Below, piece by piece: positions 1 through 8,311 of a stretch of 60,598 nucleotides of DNA (the stretch's first letter is position 1; each line of letters begins with the position of its first letter). The notes beneath the pieces are model-generated. The model did no database searches, was not told the origin of the DNA, and was given only the letters and a program-made list of their open reading frames with translations. The DNA is taken from positions 1-60,598 of the forward strand of contig JASEJN010000012.1 in assembly GCA_030016385.1 (NCBI GenBank), in the 5' to 3' direction. The position numbers and the translations under genes are program-made. The DNA is from Clostridiales bacterium. Lineage in GTDB: Bacteria > Bacillota > Clostridia > Clostridiales > Oxobacteraceae.

Positions 1-68
1 TGAGGTATACCAACTTTGACGGACACAGCTTCGTGATTATATAATAAAATCATGGAGGGGGACAGAAA

Positions 69-347
69 ATGGGAAGTAATAAGCAAAAGAGATACGATGA
101 AGAATTTAAAGCAAGTGCCGTTAAAATGATAACCGAAAAGGGTAGAAAAATAAGTGAAGTTGCCAGGAGTTTAGATGTATCTGAGCCAGCATTAAGAAGG
201 TGGCTAAATGCAGCTAAAGAGCCTGCTGACAATGAAGATTCAAGGATCAAGGAACTAGAGCAAGAAATTAGGAAGCTAAAAAATGAAAATGATGATCTAA
301 AGGATACGGTAGACGTCCTAAAAAAATCAATCGCCATTTTTGTATAG
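69..347 (+). CDS. IS3-family transposase OrfA (helix-turn-helix subunit)
   Basis: 92 residues. The N-terminal half is a helix-turn-helix of the HTH_Tnp_1 type (KRYDEEFKASAVKM, then ISEVARSLDVSEPALRRWL), which binds the element's terminal repeats. The C-terminal third (about residues 55-88) is a charged leucine-rich coiled coil of the kind used for OrfA/OrfAB multimerisation. A good ribosome binding site (GGAGGGGG) precedes the ATG. The frame ends at TAG 345-347, but the A7 run at 320-326 permits a -1 shift into orfB, so the active product is probably OrfAB and OrfA alone a regulator. Family assignment is secure; activity is unknown. Confidence 0.9.
   Translation: MGSNKQKRYDEEFKASAVKMITEKGRKISEVARSLDVSEPALRRWLNAAKEPADNEDSRIKELEQEIRKLKNENDDLKDTVDVLKKSIAIFV
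320..326 (+). other. Putative programmed -1 frameshift site (A7)
   Basis: Seven consecutive A residues read in the orfA frame as A AAA AAA near the orfA end. A -1 slip here enters the orfB frame, which is open from 326 onward with no stop before the nominal orfB start at 359. This is the standard A-AAA-AAA/G arrangement of IS3-family elements. The downstream stimulatory structure was not identified. Confidence 0.7.
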
Positions 348-358
348 ATACAGAAAAA

Positions 359-1243
359 GTGCCTGTTAATGAAAAATACGAATGCATAGAGGCTAATAGT
401 TCCGAGTGTTCTGTTGAGAAAATGTGCGAGATATTAAATGTATCTCGGAGTGGGTATTACAGCTGGGTCAAAAGGCCAGAATCCAATCGTAATATCAAAA
501 ATAAGCGCATTCTTGAAATACTTGAAAAAGCTCATAAAAAGGATGCAATGGCTGGCCTTGATTCATTGTGGCATGATGTATTAGAAAAAATACAATGCTG
601 CAGGGGTACGGTTTACCGTATTATGAAAGAAAATGGAATCAGGTCAAAGCGCAAGCCAAAATGGAAGCAAACAACAAATTCTAAACATGATTTACCTATA
701 GCTCCTAATTTATTAAACCAGAATTTTGATATTAAAACCCCAAATACAGTATGGGTTGGGGATATTACATATAATTGGACTGAAGAAGGCTGGCTATACA
801 CAGCCATAGTAAAGGATTTATGCACCAAAGATATTGTTGGTTATGCAATGAGCGACCATATAACCAAAGAATTAGCAATAAAAGCAATGGAAATGGCAAT
901 AAAACTTGAAAATCCGGGGCCAGGATTAATATACCATTCAGACCGAGGAAGTCAATATTGCTCAAATGATTATCAGTCATTACTCAAAAGCAATGGGATC
1001 ATCCCTAGCATGAGTCGTAAAGGGAATCCATATGACAATGCAGTAGCTGAAAATTTCTTTAGCAACATGAAATGTGAATGCACTAACTTTTATCATTTTA
1101 AAACAAGAGCAGAGGCAAAGCAAGTTATATTTGAGTACATAGAAGTATATTATAATCGCCAGAGAAGACATTCTGGATGCGGTTGGCTTCCGCCAAAGAA
1201 GTACAAGCATATGCTATTACTATCTGCAAAAGAAGCTGCATAA
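359..1243 (+). CDS. IS3-family transposase OrfB (DDE integrase domain)
   Basis: 294 residues from a GTG codon, but probably translated mainly as an OrfAB fusion by frameshifting at 320-326. It has an HTH_21-like N-terminal region (MCEILNVSRSGYYSWVKR), then an rve/RNase-H-fold catalytic core. The catalytic triad is intact: D135 (VGDITY), D195 (HSDRGSQY) and E231 (AVAENFF), with 35 residues between the second Asp and the Glu, the DD(35)E spacing of IS3 and retroviral integrases. The C-terminal YNRQRRHSGCGWLPPKKY motif is typical of the family. The frame is undamaged, so this copy could be active. Confidence 0.92.
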   Translation: MPVNEKYECIEANSSECSVEKMCEILNVSRSGYYSWVKRPESNRNIKNKRILEILEKAHKKDAMAGLDSLWHDVLEKIQCCRGTVYRIMKENGIRSKRKPKWKQTTNSKHDLPIAPNLLNQNFDIKTPNTVWVGDITYNWTEEGWLYTAIVKDLCTKDIVGYAMSDHITKELAIKAMEMAIKLENPGPGLIYHSDRGSQYCSNDYQSLLKSNGIIPSMSRKGNPYDNAVAENFFSNMKCECTNFYHFKTRAEAKQVIFEYIEVYYNRQRRHSGCGWLPPKKYKHMLLLSAKEAA

Positions 1244-1372
1244 AACTGTTTTGAACTATATCAAAAGTAGTTTTGAATATAGTCTGGTTAATGCAATTAT
1301 GCCATGTTAAATTTTTACATAATATCAAATAATATCAACCGTATTGAAATCATATGAAATCAAGAGATATTA

Positions 1373-1687
1373 TCACGAAACCGTGTCTATTTTACGCGGA
1401 AGGGCTGCAGTCACTTTATTATCACGAAATTCGAGCAGCCCGTGAATATTCCGATCAGGTGAAATGATTGCCGGAACGCAATCGTTGCTATCCATCCACG
1501 TGTCATTCTGAATTTTTTCAAGTGAGCCATAATATCTCAACCAGGTTCCCTGCCGAGTGATTCCAATCAATATGGTTTCATACTTATTTGGATTTAGGTT
1601 TGTTATTACAGAATAGGCGGATTGGAGAGAAACCTCATACTCTGTAGAACATCCGCCGAATAAAACGGCAACTCTTTTTCTTTTCAT
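1373..1687 (-). pseudogene. Truncated vanG-like D-Ala-D-Ser ligase (N-terminal ~104 codons)
   Basis: Starts at ATG 1687-1685 with a good ribosome binding site inside the end of vanW. The sequence FGGCSTEYEVSLQSA, IGITRQGTW and NDTW matches the N-terminal (substrate/first ATP-grasp) part of VanG ligases from memory of the family. The frame stops after RKIDTVS, where an intact ligase would continue with VFPVLHGKNGEDG. The central ATP-grasp and C-terminal catalytic parts are missing, so it cannot be an active ligase. The IS3 element lies immediately beyond the break. Confidence 0.78.
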
Positions 1688-2518
1688 ACGTTCACCCCTT
1701 TTCTTCTGCGATAGAGTCTCTTCCGGAATCAAATACCCAATTTCACATACATCTGTATAAAGAATATTTTCTGAGATAACTTGTTCAGATTTAATGTCTA
1801 CCTTTTGCTGACAGACAGAAACCTGTTCAAAGGTTTTACCTCCTTTTTTGAAAAAACTTTTGTCACGATTAATAACCTCGTAACGTTGTCCTACAGCCTT
1901 ATCCACAAAAATACGGCCATAAACATAATCTCCATCGATGGATATTTCAACTTGGAAGGTAAAACCAGTGTTGTTTTTGACCTTTAGATCCAGCCACCCT
2001 TCGTTGACTGTAGCGTCTACACCATCCGGCTCATCCTCATCAGGGGAAGGAAAATCCTTAATCTGATGAGGATGCCGTTCTACAATAGTGAGGGGGGTAT
2101 GCAGGAACAGCCAGAATAGCAAATTGCTGAGATGACACAAACCGCCTCCCGGAACCGTGACCAATTCGCCATTCACCACACACAGACCGTCCTTGTACCG
2201 TTCATCTTTCTCGGCATATCTCACGAGCTGCCAGAATGAAAATGTTTCACCAGGGCGGATCAATATGCCGTTTACAGGCTCTGCGGCAAGGCGTAAATTA
2301 AACACCTTGTTTTCCTGATATTTCATGTCAAAACCTGTGTTTTCATTTAAAAGCATTGATTTGGCTTCATATATGCAAAAAGGCAGAATCTTCGAATCCT
2401 TTGTTTTCGCATAGCGATTTTGGTCAAAGTACATCTTGGCATAGAAGATTATTTTTCTTTGTGCCCTGCGGACCGGCAGTAAGAATGGAAACAATTGAGT
2501 AATTCTTTTTCTTCTCAT
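1373..2518 (-). CDS. VanW-family protein fused in frame to a truncated VanG-type ligase
   Basis: 381 residues. Residues 1-277 are a full VanW domain (LRLAAEPVNGILIRPGETFSFW, the GGGLCHLSNLLFWLFLHTPL block, IVERHPH); VanW proteins accompany VanG/VanB-type glycopeptide resistance genes and their role is unknown. From residue 278 the frame continues without a stop into MKRKRVAVLFGG, the start of a VanG-type D-Ala-D-Ser ligase, whose own ribosome binding site (AAGGGGTGAACGT) is still present. A TGA one frame over in that site suggests vanW once stopped there and a single-base indel fused the genes. The ligase homology ends near residue 381. Upstream, a terminator-like hairpin lies 23 bases before the start. 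No vanR/S, vanXY or vanT is present. Confidence 0.8.
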   Translation of the reverse strand: MRRKRITQLFPFLLPVRRAQRKIIFYAKMYFDQNRYAKTKDSKILPFCIYEAKSMLLNENTGFDMKYQENKVFNLRLAAEPVNGILIRPGETFSFWQLVRYAEKDERYKDGLCVVNGELVTVPGGGLCHLSNLLFWLFLHTPLTIVERHPHQIKDFPSPDEDEPDGVDATVNEGWLDLKVKNNTGFTFQVEISIDGDYVYGRIFVDKAVGQRYEVINRDKSFFKKGGKTFEQVSVCQQKVDIKSEQVISENILYTDVCEIGYLIPEETLSQKKRGERMKRKRVAVLFGGCSTEYEVSLQSAYSVITNLNPNKYETILIGITRQGTWLRYYGSLEKIQNDTWMDSNDCVPAIISPDRNIHGLLEFRDNKVTAALPRKIDTVS

Positions 2519-2540
2519 ATTCAGGACCCCCTTTCAGTAA

Positions 2541-2590
2541 TATAAAAACCTGTCCGATTCGATAATTCCATCTTATCGAAATCAGACAGG
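2541..2590 (-). terminator. Hairpin with T-run just upstream of vanW
   Basis: Arms at 2549-2565 and 2574-2590 pair with one mismatch and one bulge. On the minus strand the hairpin is followed by TTTTTATATT. It ends 23 bases before the vanW start. It could end a lost upstream gene or act as an attenuator for vanW. Confidence 0.6.
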
Positions 2591-2972
2591 CGGTATTGGA
2601 ATTTCAGCTTATCAAAATCTTAAGAAGTGCTTACGAAGTATTTATTCTTTTCTTAAACTGTTGTACACTGCCAATGCATCGGGTGCTTATTCGCAGTCGG
2701 ATAAATTTTATCTTCACTATTTCTCTGCATTAAAATAGCATGATCCTTTAATTCGTACCATAAAAAACAACCCCTTATTCTGTGCTGATATTATTCAGCC
2801 ACAGAGCAAGGAGCAATATTAGAATTCCAGATTATAGACTTCTTAAAATTTTCTTATTTTCCAACAAAATTGGATATATTACTATAAAGGCTTACGTCAG
2901 CTTTGAGCTTAGGATGCCTTATTTACAAGGGCATTACTGTGAAGTCCGCTGAATTTACGGCACATTCAAATG
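2591..2972. other. Gene-poor stretch, possible short gene remnant
   Basis: No convincing gene. On the minus strand an open stretch ending at TAA 2655-2653 reads WYELKDHAILMQ...YPTANKHPMHWQC, which looks protein-like but has no clear start and no family I recognise. It may be the 3' remnant of a decayed gene upstream of vanW. Confidence 0.25.
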
Positions 2973-3049
2973 TGGTGGAGACGAAGAGGCTCGAACTCTC
3001 GACCCCCACAATGCCATTGTGGTGCTCTCCCAAACTGAGCTACGTCCCC
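2973..3049 (-). tRNA. tRNA-Ala (anticodon GGC)
   Basis: Cloverleaf read on the minus strand: acceptor GGGGACG pairs with CGTCTCC and includes the G3:U70 pair that identifies alanine tRNAs. The D arm is GCTC/GAGC, the anticodon stem CCACA/TGTGG with loop ATGGCAT (anticodon GGC), and the T loop TTCGAGC. CCA is encoded. It lies 23 bases from the next tRNA and is probably cotranscribed with it. Confidence 0.96.
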
Positions 3050-3072
3050 ACATTTAGTGCTATAAAAACAAA

Positions 3073-3148
3073 TGGTGGGGCGTACAGGACTCGAACCTGT
3101 GACTTTCACCACGTCAAGATGACACTCTGCCAGCTGAGTTAACGCCCC
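3073..3148 (-). tRNA. tRNA-Val (anticodon GAC)
   Basis: Minus-strand cloverleaf: acceptor GGGGCGT/ACGCCCC, D arm CTC/GAG, anticodon stem TCATC/GGTGA with loop TTGACGT (anticodon GAC), T arm ACAGG-TTCGAGT-CCTGT, encoded CCA. It precedes tRNA-Ala in the direction of transcription. Confidence 0.95.
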
Positions 3149-3256
3149 ATAAAACTTTTCCGATAATCAAGCATATTTACGAAAAGTACAAATTATTTAT
3201 ATAAATATTTTATACAAAATCATGATAAAAAGCAATATATAAAAACAGGTAAAATT

Positions 3257-3349
3257 CGATTCGTAATATGAGCTCTATGTTATTTTGAACACTCATTCGT
3301 CGCTCAAAATAACATAATCCTATTTATGCCTGATTTCAAATTGCGAATT
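3257..3349. repeat. MITE-like palindromic repeat, copy A
   Basis: About 93 bases with imperfect terminal inverted repeats (GATTCGTAATATGA at the left, CAATTCGCAATTTGA read inward from the right). An internal perfect 12-base inverted repeat (ATGTTATTTTGA/TCAAAATAACAT) flanks ACACTCATTCGTCGC. A 13-base direct repeat, CAGGTAAAATTCG, flanks it at 3245-3257 and 3355-3367. Related copies are at 10630, 25979, 33138 and 60515. Confidence 0.75.
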
Positions 3350-3450
3350 GGAGAGCAGGTAAAATTCGCCTCTACAACACATAGTTTTTTAAAGTATGAT
3401 AATAATATTTATTGATAATATAAATGTTACCGGATAGGATGGTGAAGATC

Positions 3451-3615
3451 ATGGCTAAAAAAAAATCCAAACGCAACATTTCGAAGCCTGTAGAAAAGCA
3501 CGAAACAGCAGCATGGGCTGATATAGAAAAAGTAAAACCCGTCACAAATGTTTCCATGCCGAGTGAATCGAGCGTAAGGGACGCTAAAGATCACGTAGAT
3601 TCAAACGAAAAGTAG
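3451..3615 (+). CDS. Small hydrophilic protein, possible spore-surface protein
   Basis: 54 residues beginning MAKKKSKRNISKPVEKHETAAW, with a Lys-rich N-terminus, an acidic C-terminus and no membrane segment or Cys. The ATG at 3451 is chosen because a GGATGGTGAAG ribosome binding site sits just upstream; a longer frame has no such site. The KPVEKHETAAW core with a DAKDHVDSNEK tail resembles, from memory, a short clostridial family annotated as CDIF630_02480-type spore surface proteins. It stands alone, followed by a good terminator. That it is a real gene is fairly sure; the spore role is a family-based inference. Confidence 0.65.
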   Translation: MAKKKSKRNISKPVEKHETAAWADIEKVKPVTNVSMPSESSVRDAKDHVDSNEK

Positions 3616-3624
3616 GCGATAGCA

Positions 3625-3666
3625 AAAAAGCCGGAAAATGATGAATTCATTCTCAGGCTTTTTGTT
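3625..3666 (+). terminator. Intrinsic terminator, possibly bidirectional
   Basis: AAAAAGCC pairs with GGCTTTTT around an inner imperfect stem (GAAAATGA/TCATTCTC). It lies 10 bases after the small plus-strand gene and 45 bases beyond the 3' end of nifJ on the other strand, so it may serve both. Confidence 0.75.
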
Positions 3667-3710
3667 TTAAAAAAGCTATCTATTCAATTCTCGATAGTTT
3701 ATATTGTCTC

Positions 3711-6700
3711 TTACTTCCGTTCTGAAAGTTCCTTGTATTTTTCATATCTTTCCTTTGCATTATTCTCTGCAAGATTATACATCTCTTCCGCCCTGTCGGG
3801 GAACAGTTTCATGAGAGATGTATATCTTACCTCGCCGTTTAAGAAATCTCTAAAAGGAGCTTTTGGTTCTTTCGAGTCGAGTATAAACGGATTTTTGCCT
3901 TCCCTCTTTAGCTCCGGGTTATATCTGTAAAGCTGCCAGTATCCTGTTTCCACAGCCTTTTTCTCTTCCATTATGCTTGTTCCCATGCCGCTTCTTATGC
4001 CGTGGTTTATGCATGGAGAATAAGCAATTATAAGCGATGGCCCATGATACCCTTCAGCTTCCGAAATCGCCCTTATGGTCTGGGCCATATTGGCGCCAAT
4101 GGCTATCTGAGCGACATATACATAGCCATAGCTCATCGCCATAAGCCCTAAATCCTTTTTCTTGGACTTCTTTCCCGCCGATGCAAATTTCGCTACTGCG
4201 GCTGTCGGCGTAGCCTTTGATGATTGGCCGCCTGTATTGGAATAAACTTCCGTATCCATCACAAGTATATTCACATCGTCGCCCGATGCCATAACATGGT
4301 CCAGTCCGCCATAACCTATATCATACGCCCAGCCGTCCCCGCCGAGCATCCACTGTGATTTTTTAATAAGATATTGTTTTTTTTCAAGTATTTCCTTGAT
4401 AATCTTATTTCCCGAATAATTGTGTCCTTTCAATGCATCCAAGATCTTCTGTGCAGCCGATTTTGATAATGCGGCATCATCCATTCCGGACAGCCATTCC
4501 CTGAATGCATCCTTTATCATGTCATTAAACGACGCCTGTTGTATCCCTTCTCTCATGAGATCTGCCAGCCTCTCCCTCATCTGCCTTACGCCGAGAAACA
4601 TACCATACCCGTATTCGGCATTGTCTTCAAATAGCGAATTCCCCCATGCCGGCCCCTTCCCCTGGGCATTCACGGTGTAAGGTATCGAAGGGGCACTTGC
4701 GCTGTATATAGATGAGCATCCGGTGGCGTTTGCAATCATCATACGTTCTCCAAAAAGCTGCGTCAAAAGCCTTACATATGGAGTTTCGCCGCATCCCGGG
4801 CAAGCACCGTTAAACTCAAATAATGGTTTTACAAACTGGCTGCCCTTTAAAGTATTTCTGTCCATCAAATCCTCCTTGGATTTCACGGTTACGGCATATT
4901 CCCAATTTTCAGCCTGCGCTTCGATCTGCTGCTCCGCCGGTCTCATTATCAAGGCTTTACCCGGCGCAGGACATATATCGGCGCAATTTCCGCAGCCTGT
5001 GCAGTCTAAAGGGCTCACCTGTATCCTGAACGCAAGACTTTCAAGCCCCTTGCCCGTGGCATTTTTTGCTAAAAATGTTGCAGGAGCATTTTTCATTTCT
5101 TCTTCATCCATCAGGAATGGCCTTATGGTGGCATGAGGGCATATATACGAACACTGGTTGCACTGTATGCACTTATCGATCTGCCATTCGGGGATCATGA
5201 TGGCAATTCCGCGCTTTTCATATGCTGCTGTTCCGAGGGGAAATCTTCCATCCTCCATACCCTTAAATGCGCCGACGGGAAGATCGTCTCCCTCCATTTT
5301 TGCCATAGGTTTCTGTATCTTCCGGACAAACTCAGGTTCATCCTCCGGTACATTAACCTTGCTTTCCGCCTTGGTCCATGTGTATGGCACATTAACCTTT
5401 ACCAAGGCATTCAAGCCCTGGTCAACGGCCATTTTATTCATGTTGACGATTTTCTCTCCCTTTCTTCCGTAAAGCTCCTCAATGGATTCCTTAAGATATT
5501 TTACCGCATCGTCAACAGGTATTATATTGGCAAGTTTAAAGAAAGCCGCCTGCATTATCATGTTTATTCTGTTGCCGAGGCCGATCTGCCCCGCAATACC
5601 TATCGCGTCTATAATATAGAAGTCTATATTGTTAAGCGCAATATATCTTTTTATCGATGCAGGCAGTTTGCCGTCAAGCTCTTCTGCCTTCCACGGACAA
5701 TTGAGCACAAATTTCCCGTTCTTTTTAAGACCCTTCAATATGTCGTAATTGTATATGAAAGATTTGTTATGGCATGCTATATAATCCGCATTATGGACAA
5801 GATAAGAGGACCTTATGGGATTTTTGCCAAACCTCAAGTGAGAGACCGTCGTTCCTCCCGATTTTTTGCTGTCATATGAGAAATATCCCTGAGCATATAA
5901 ATTTGTTTTGTCTCCGATGATTTTTATCGCCGATTTATTGGCCCCGACAGTTCCGTCCGAGCCGAGCCCCCAGAATTTGCAGCTTATAGTCCCCTGAGGC
6001 GCGGTATCTATCATTTCCCCTTCTTTTAAAGATGTTTTCGATATATCATCATTTATACCGATTGTAAATCCATTTTTAGGGTACACCTGTTTTAAATTGT
6101 CAAACACAGATATTATATGCGACGGTCTTGTATCCTTTGAACCCAGGCCATACCTTCCGCCGACTATCACAGGCTTCATACCGCTATTATACAGAGTTTC
6201 CACCACATCGAGGTATAAAGGTTCGCCCGATGCCCCTGGCTCCTTGGTCCTGTCAAGTACGGCTATTTTTTTAACGGTCCTTGGCAATACATCCATAAAA
6301 TATTTTTGTGAGAAAGGCCTGTATAAATGCACAATTACACATCCGACCTTCTCGCCTTTCTTTGTGAGGTAATCCACCGTCTCTTCTATGGTCTCGCAGA
6401 CCGAACCCATTGCAACAATTACATACTCCGCATCATTGGAACCATAATAATTGAAAGGATGATACTCCCTGCCCGTAATCCTTTTTATCTCCTTCATGTA
6501 ATCATTGACAATATCGGGAGTCCTCTCAAAAAATGGATTTTGAGCCTCTCTTCCCTGGAAATATACATCAGGATTCTGGGCCGTTCCCCTGACCATCGGG
6601 TGTTCTGGATTTAAAGCCCTTTCCCTGAAATCCCTTATTGCATCAAAATCAACAAGCTTTTTGATATCTTCATAGTCGATTACTTCTATCTTCTGATATT

Positions 6701-7235
6701 CGTGGGATGTCCTGAAGCCATCAAAGAAATGTATGAAAGGCAACCTGGCTTTAATTGCCGACAAATGTACAACTGTCTCTAAATCCATAACCTCCTGTAC
6801 GCTTGACGAAACGAGCATAGGCGCTCCCGTCTGCCTGCATGCCATGACATCCTGATGGTCTCCGAATATCGAAAGTGCATGGGTGGCAATGGCACGTGCG
6901 CTTACGTTTAAAACTCCGGGAAGCAGCTCTCCGACCATTTTATAAATATTAGGTATCATAAGCAAAAGGCCCTGTGAAGCTGTGAATGTAGTCGTAAGTG
7001 CACCTGCGGCAAGGGAGCCGTGCATTGCGCCTGCAGCACCTGCTTCGGACTGCATCTCAACAACTTTTACGGGCTGTCCAAAAATATTTTTTCTGCCCTT
7101 TGAAGCCCATTCGTCTACTTCTTCAGCCATGGGAGACGAAGGTGTTATGGGGTATATGACCGAAACGTCCGTCAAGGCATATGAAACATACGCTGCAGCG
7201 CCATTTCCGTCCATTGTTTTCATTTTATCTGGCAT
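3711..7235 (-). CDS. nifJ: Pyruvate:ferredoxin (flavodoxin) oxidoreductase, single-chain
   Basis: 1174 residues, the normal length for homodimeric PFOR, which decarboxylates pyruvate to acetyl-CoA and CO2 and reduces ferredoxin. Domain I begins MKTMDGNGAAAYVSYALTD, with the YPITPSSPMAE pyruvate loop. A 2x[4Fe-4S] ferredoxin domain sits near residues 688-760 (CIQCNQCSYICP, CTGCGNCADICP). The TPP-binding domain has CPGCGE near 811 and GDGWAYDIGYGG near 965, then the MDTEVYSNTGGQSSKATPT block. An AGGAGGAATTATC ribosome binding site precedes the ATG. It is monocistronic, with 137 bases to the upstream gene. In this cell it would feed reduced ferredoxin to the Ech hydrogenase at 54.9-59.9 kb. Confidence 0.98.
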   Translation of the reverse strand: MPDKMKTMDGNGAAAYVSYALTDVSVIYPITPSSPMAEEVDEWASKGRKNIFGQPVKVVEMQSEAGAAGAMHGSLAAGALTTTFTASQGLLLMIPNIYKMVGELLPGVLNVSARAIATHALSIFGDHQDVMACRQTGAPMLVSSSVQEVMDLETVVHLSAIKARLPFIHFFDGFRTSHEYQKIEVIDYEDIKKLVDFDAIRDFRERALNPEHPMVRGTAQNPDVYFQGREAQNPFFERTPDIVNDYMKEIKRITGREYHPFNYYGSNDAEYVIVAMGSVCETIEETVDYLTKKGEKVGCVIVHLYRPFSQKYFMDVLPRTVKKIAVLDRTKEPGASGEPLYLDVVETLYNSGMKPVIVGGRYGLGSKDTRPSHIISVFDNLKQVYPKNGFTIGINDDISKTSLKEGEMIDTAPQGTISCKFWGLGSDGTVGANKSAIKIIGDKTNLYAQGYFSYDSKKSGGTTVSHLRFGKNPIRSSYLVHNADYIACHNKSFIYNYDILKGLKKNGKFVLNCPWKAEELDGKLPASIKRYIALNNIDFYIIDAIGIAGQIGLGNRINMIMQAAFFKLANIIPVDDAVKYLKESIEELYGRKGEKIVNMNKMAVDQGLNALVKVNVPYTWTKAESKVNVPEDEPEFVRKIQKPMAKMEGDDLPVGAFKGMEDGRFPLGTAAYEKRGIAIMIPEWQIDKCIQCNQCSYICPHATIRPFLMDEEEMKNAPATFLAKNATGKGLESLAFRIQVSPLDCTGCGNCADICPAPGKALIMRPAEQQIEAQAENWEYAVTVKSKEDLMDRNTLKGSQFVKPLFEFNGACPGCGETPYVRLLTQLFGERMMIANATGCSSIYSASAPSIPYTVNAQGKGPAWGNSLFEDNAEYGYGMFLGVRQMRERLADLMREGIQQASFNDMIKDAFREWLSGMDDAALSKSAAQKILDALKGHNYSGNKIIKEILEKKQYLIKKSQWMLGGDGWAYDIGYGGLDHVMASGDDVNILVMDTEVYSNTGGQSSKATPTAAVAKFASAGKKSKKKDLGLMAMSYGYVYVAQIAIGANMAQTIRAISEAEGYHGPSLIIAYSPCINHGIRSGMGTSIMEEKKAVETGYWQLYRYNPELKREGKNPFILDSKEPKAPFRDFLNGEVRYTSLMKLFPDRAEEMYNLAENNAKERYEKYKELSERK

Positions 7236-7372
7236 GATAATTCCTCCTGTGATGTTATTTTTACTGAATATAAATTTTAGCTAACCATAGTATTTGAAAT
7301 TAATGAATTATCATGCATAGAAATGGGCAATTAACAACTCTTTACCATTAAAATTTTAACCGCCGTTCGTCC

Positions 7373-7999
7373 TTATTCCTCCAGCTCTTCCTTCTTTTTA
7401 TCCGGAAAATATTTCTGGAATACGCGGTTTATTATATAATATGAAACGAGAGCATACGAGCTTACAAATATCAATATGAATAACCCCGGCACCTTGGAAA
7501 ATAAATAGTATATTGCGACCAGCGATGCGACGCAGGTTATCGTACTGAAAATATGCTTGTTCCCTAAAAAGAACGACATTTTAAATATATTGCGGATGGT
7601 CATATTATATCTTGAAAGCAGTGGAAATACATACACGGATATTATTAAAAGCTCGATCAAAACGGCAATCTGCATTGGATAAATAAACTTTGCCATATTA
7701 CCCATTAAGCTCACATTTCTTATGTTCACATACAGCACAAAAAATACAGCAACCATTATCAGCCATATAAAAGTACCCTGCTTAAAGTTCATTTTGAAAC
7801 TTTTCCAGTAGTCCTTGAACGTGCTTATATCCTCATCTCTTACGACTTTGCCCATCACATAAAACAATGCGGTTGTCGATGCACCTATCGTAAATAACGG
7901 AATGCTGAATATGACCCATAAAAAATTCGTTACCATCAAGTAATATACGATCATTCCAAATTTATAAAACGGGCCATCTATCCTGAAAAAACCACTCAT
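7373..7999 (-). CDS. YesL/DUF624-family integral membrane protein
   Basis: 208 residues with about five hydrophobic membrane segments. The N-terminal FFRIDGPFYKFGMIVYYLMVTN block, then IGASTTALFYVMGKVVRDED and FKDYWKSFKMNFKQGT, are characteristic of the DUF624/YesL family. YesL-type proteins often lie beside carbohydrate ABC transporter genes; here no such neighbour exists and the gene appears alone upstream of nifJ. A clear AGGAGG-type site precedes the ATG. No biochemical function is established for the family that I can cite. Confidence 0.85.
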   Translation of the reverse strand: MSGFFRIDGPFYKFGMIVYYLMVTNFLWVIFSIPLFTIGASTTALFYVMGKVVRDEDISTFKDYWKSFKMNFKQGTFIWLIMVAVFFVLYVNIRNVSLMGNMAKFIYPMQIAVLIELLIISVYVFPLLSRYNMTIRNIFKMSFFLGNKHIFSTITCVASLVAIYYLFSKVPGLFILIFVSSYALVSYYIINRVFQKYFPDKKKEELEE

Positions 8000-8285
8000 T
8001 GCAAATCCTCCTATAGTTTTGTCTTATAGCTTTATAATACAGCATCGATATTTTTACCCTGGCTTGAATTCTTTTCCCTCTGTATTATAAACCGTTATCT
8101 TTATTATATATAATTATAGATGCTTGTTTCAACAAAATATTCGAAAAATTTTCATGCAATATGAACCTATATTTTTTGAAACATCAGCCACCGCCACAAG
8201 GTATATAAAGGTTATTTGAAGAATATTATGGAAAGAGCAATTAGCAGGAAGTCCTTAGTGTCTGTTAACTTTAGGTGCAGGATAA
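8000..8285. other. Intergenic stretch, nothing recognised
   Basis: AT-rich spacer between the 3' end of the radical SAM gene and the start of the DUF624 gene. It must contain the DUF624 promoter, but I could not pick out a convincing one. No coding frame, RNA gene or repeat seen. Confidence 0.4.
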
Positions 8286-8311
8286 AGAAAAACAGCCTTA
8301 TGCAGGCTGTT
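8286..8311 (-). terminator. Terminator overlapping the radical SAM stop codon
   Basis: AACAGCCT/AGGCTGTT stem (8291-8298 with 8304-8311), followed on the minus strand by a TTTTTC tract. The last codons of the gene form one arm and the TAA stop lies in the loop. Confidence 0.8.

Larger units (their letters stand above)
1..1372 (+). mobile_element. IS3-family insertion sequence, right end not resolved
   Basis: Two overlapping-frame transposase genes (orfA, orfB) in the typical IS3 order, with a slippery A7 run between them. The first bases (TGAGGTATACCAACTTTGAC) look like an IS3-type terminal repeat beginning TG, so the left end is probably at or just before position 1. No good inverted copy was found after orfB, so the right end lies somewhere between about 1250 and 1375, where the broken vanG reading frame resumes. 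The element may be complete or may have lost its right end in the event that truncated vanG. Confidence 0.75.

Noticed and set aside
1244..1372. Right terminal repeat of the IS3 element
   Set aside because: Only scattered similarity to the left end was found (TATA, AACT, TTGA), not enough to call an end.
1373..2518. Functional vancomycin resistance
   Set aside because: The ligase is cut to about a third of its length and no vanXY, vanT or regulators are present.
5133..5879. A 248-codon frame antisense to nifJ
   Set aside because: It is wholly inside the well-conserved PFOR gene, has no ribosome binding site and no family resemblance.
7322..7345. TTAACAA near the nifJ promoter as a Rex site
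   Set aside because: Only one half-site is present; the opposite half at the right spacing does not match.
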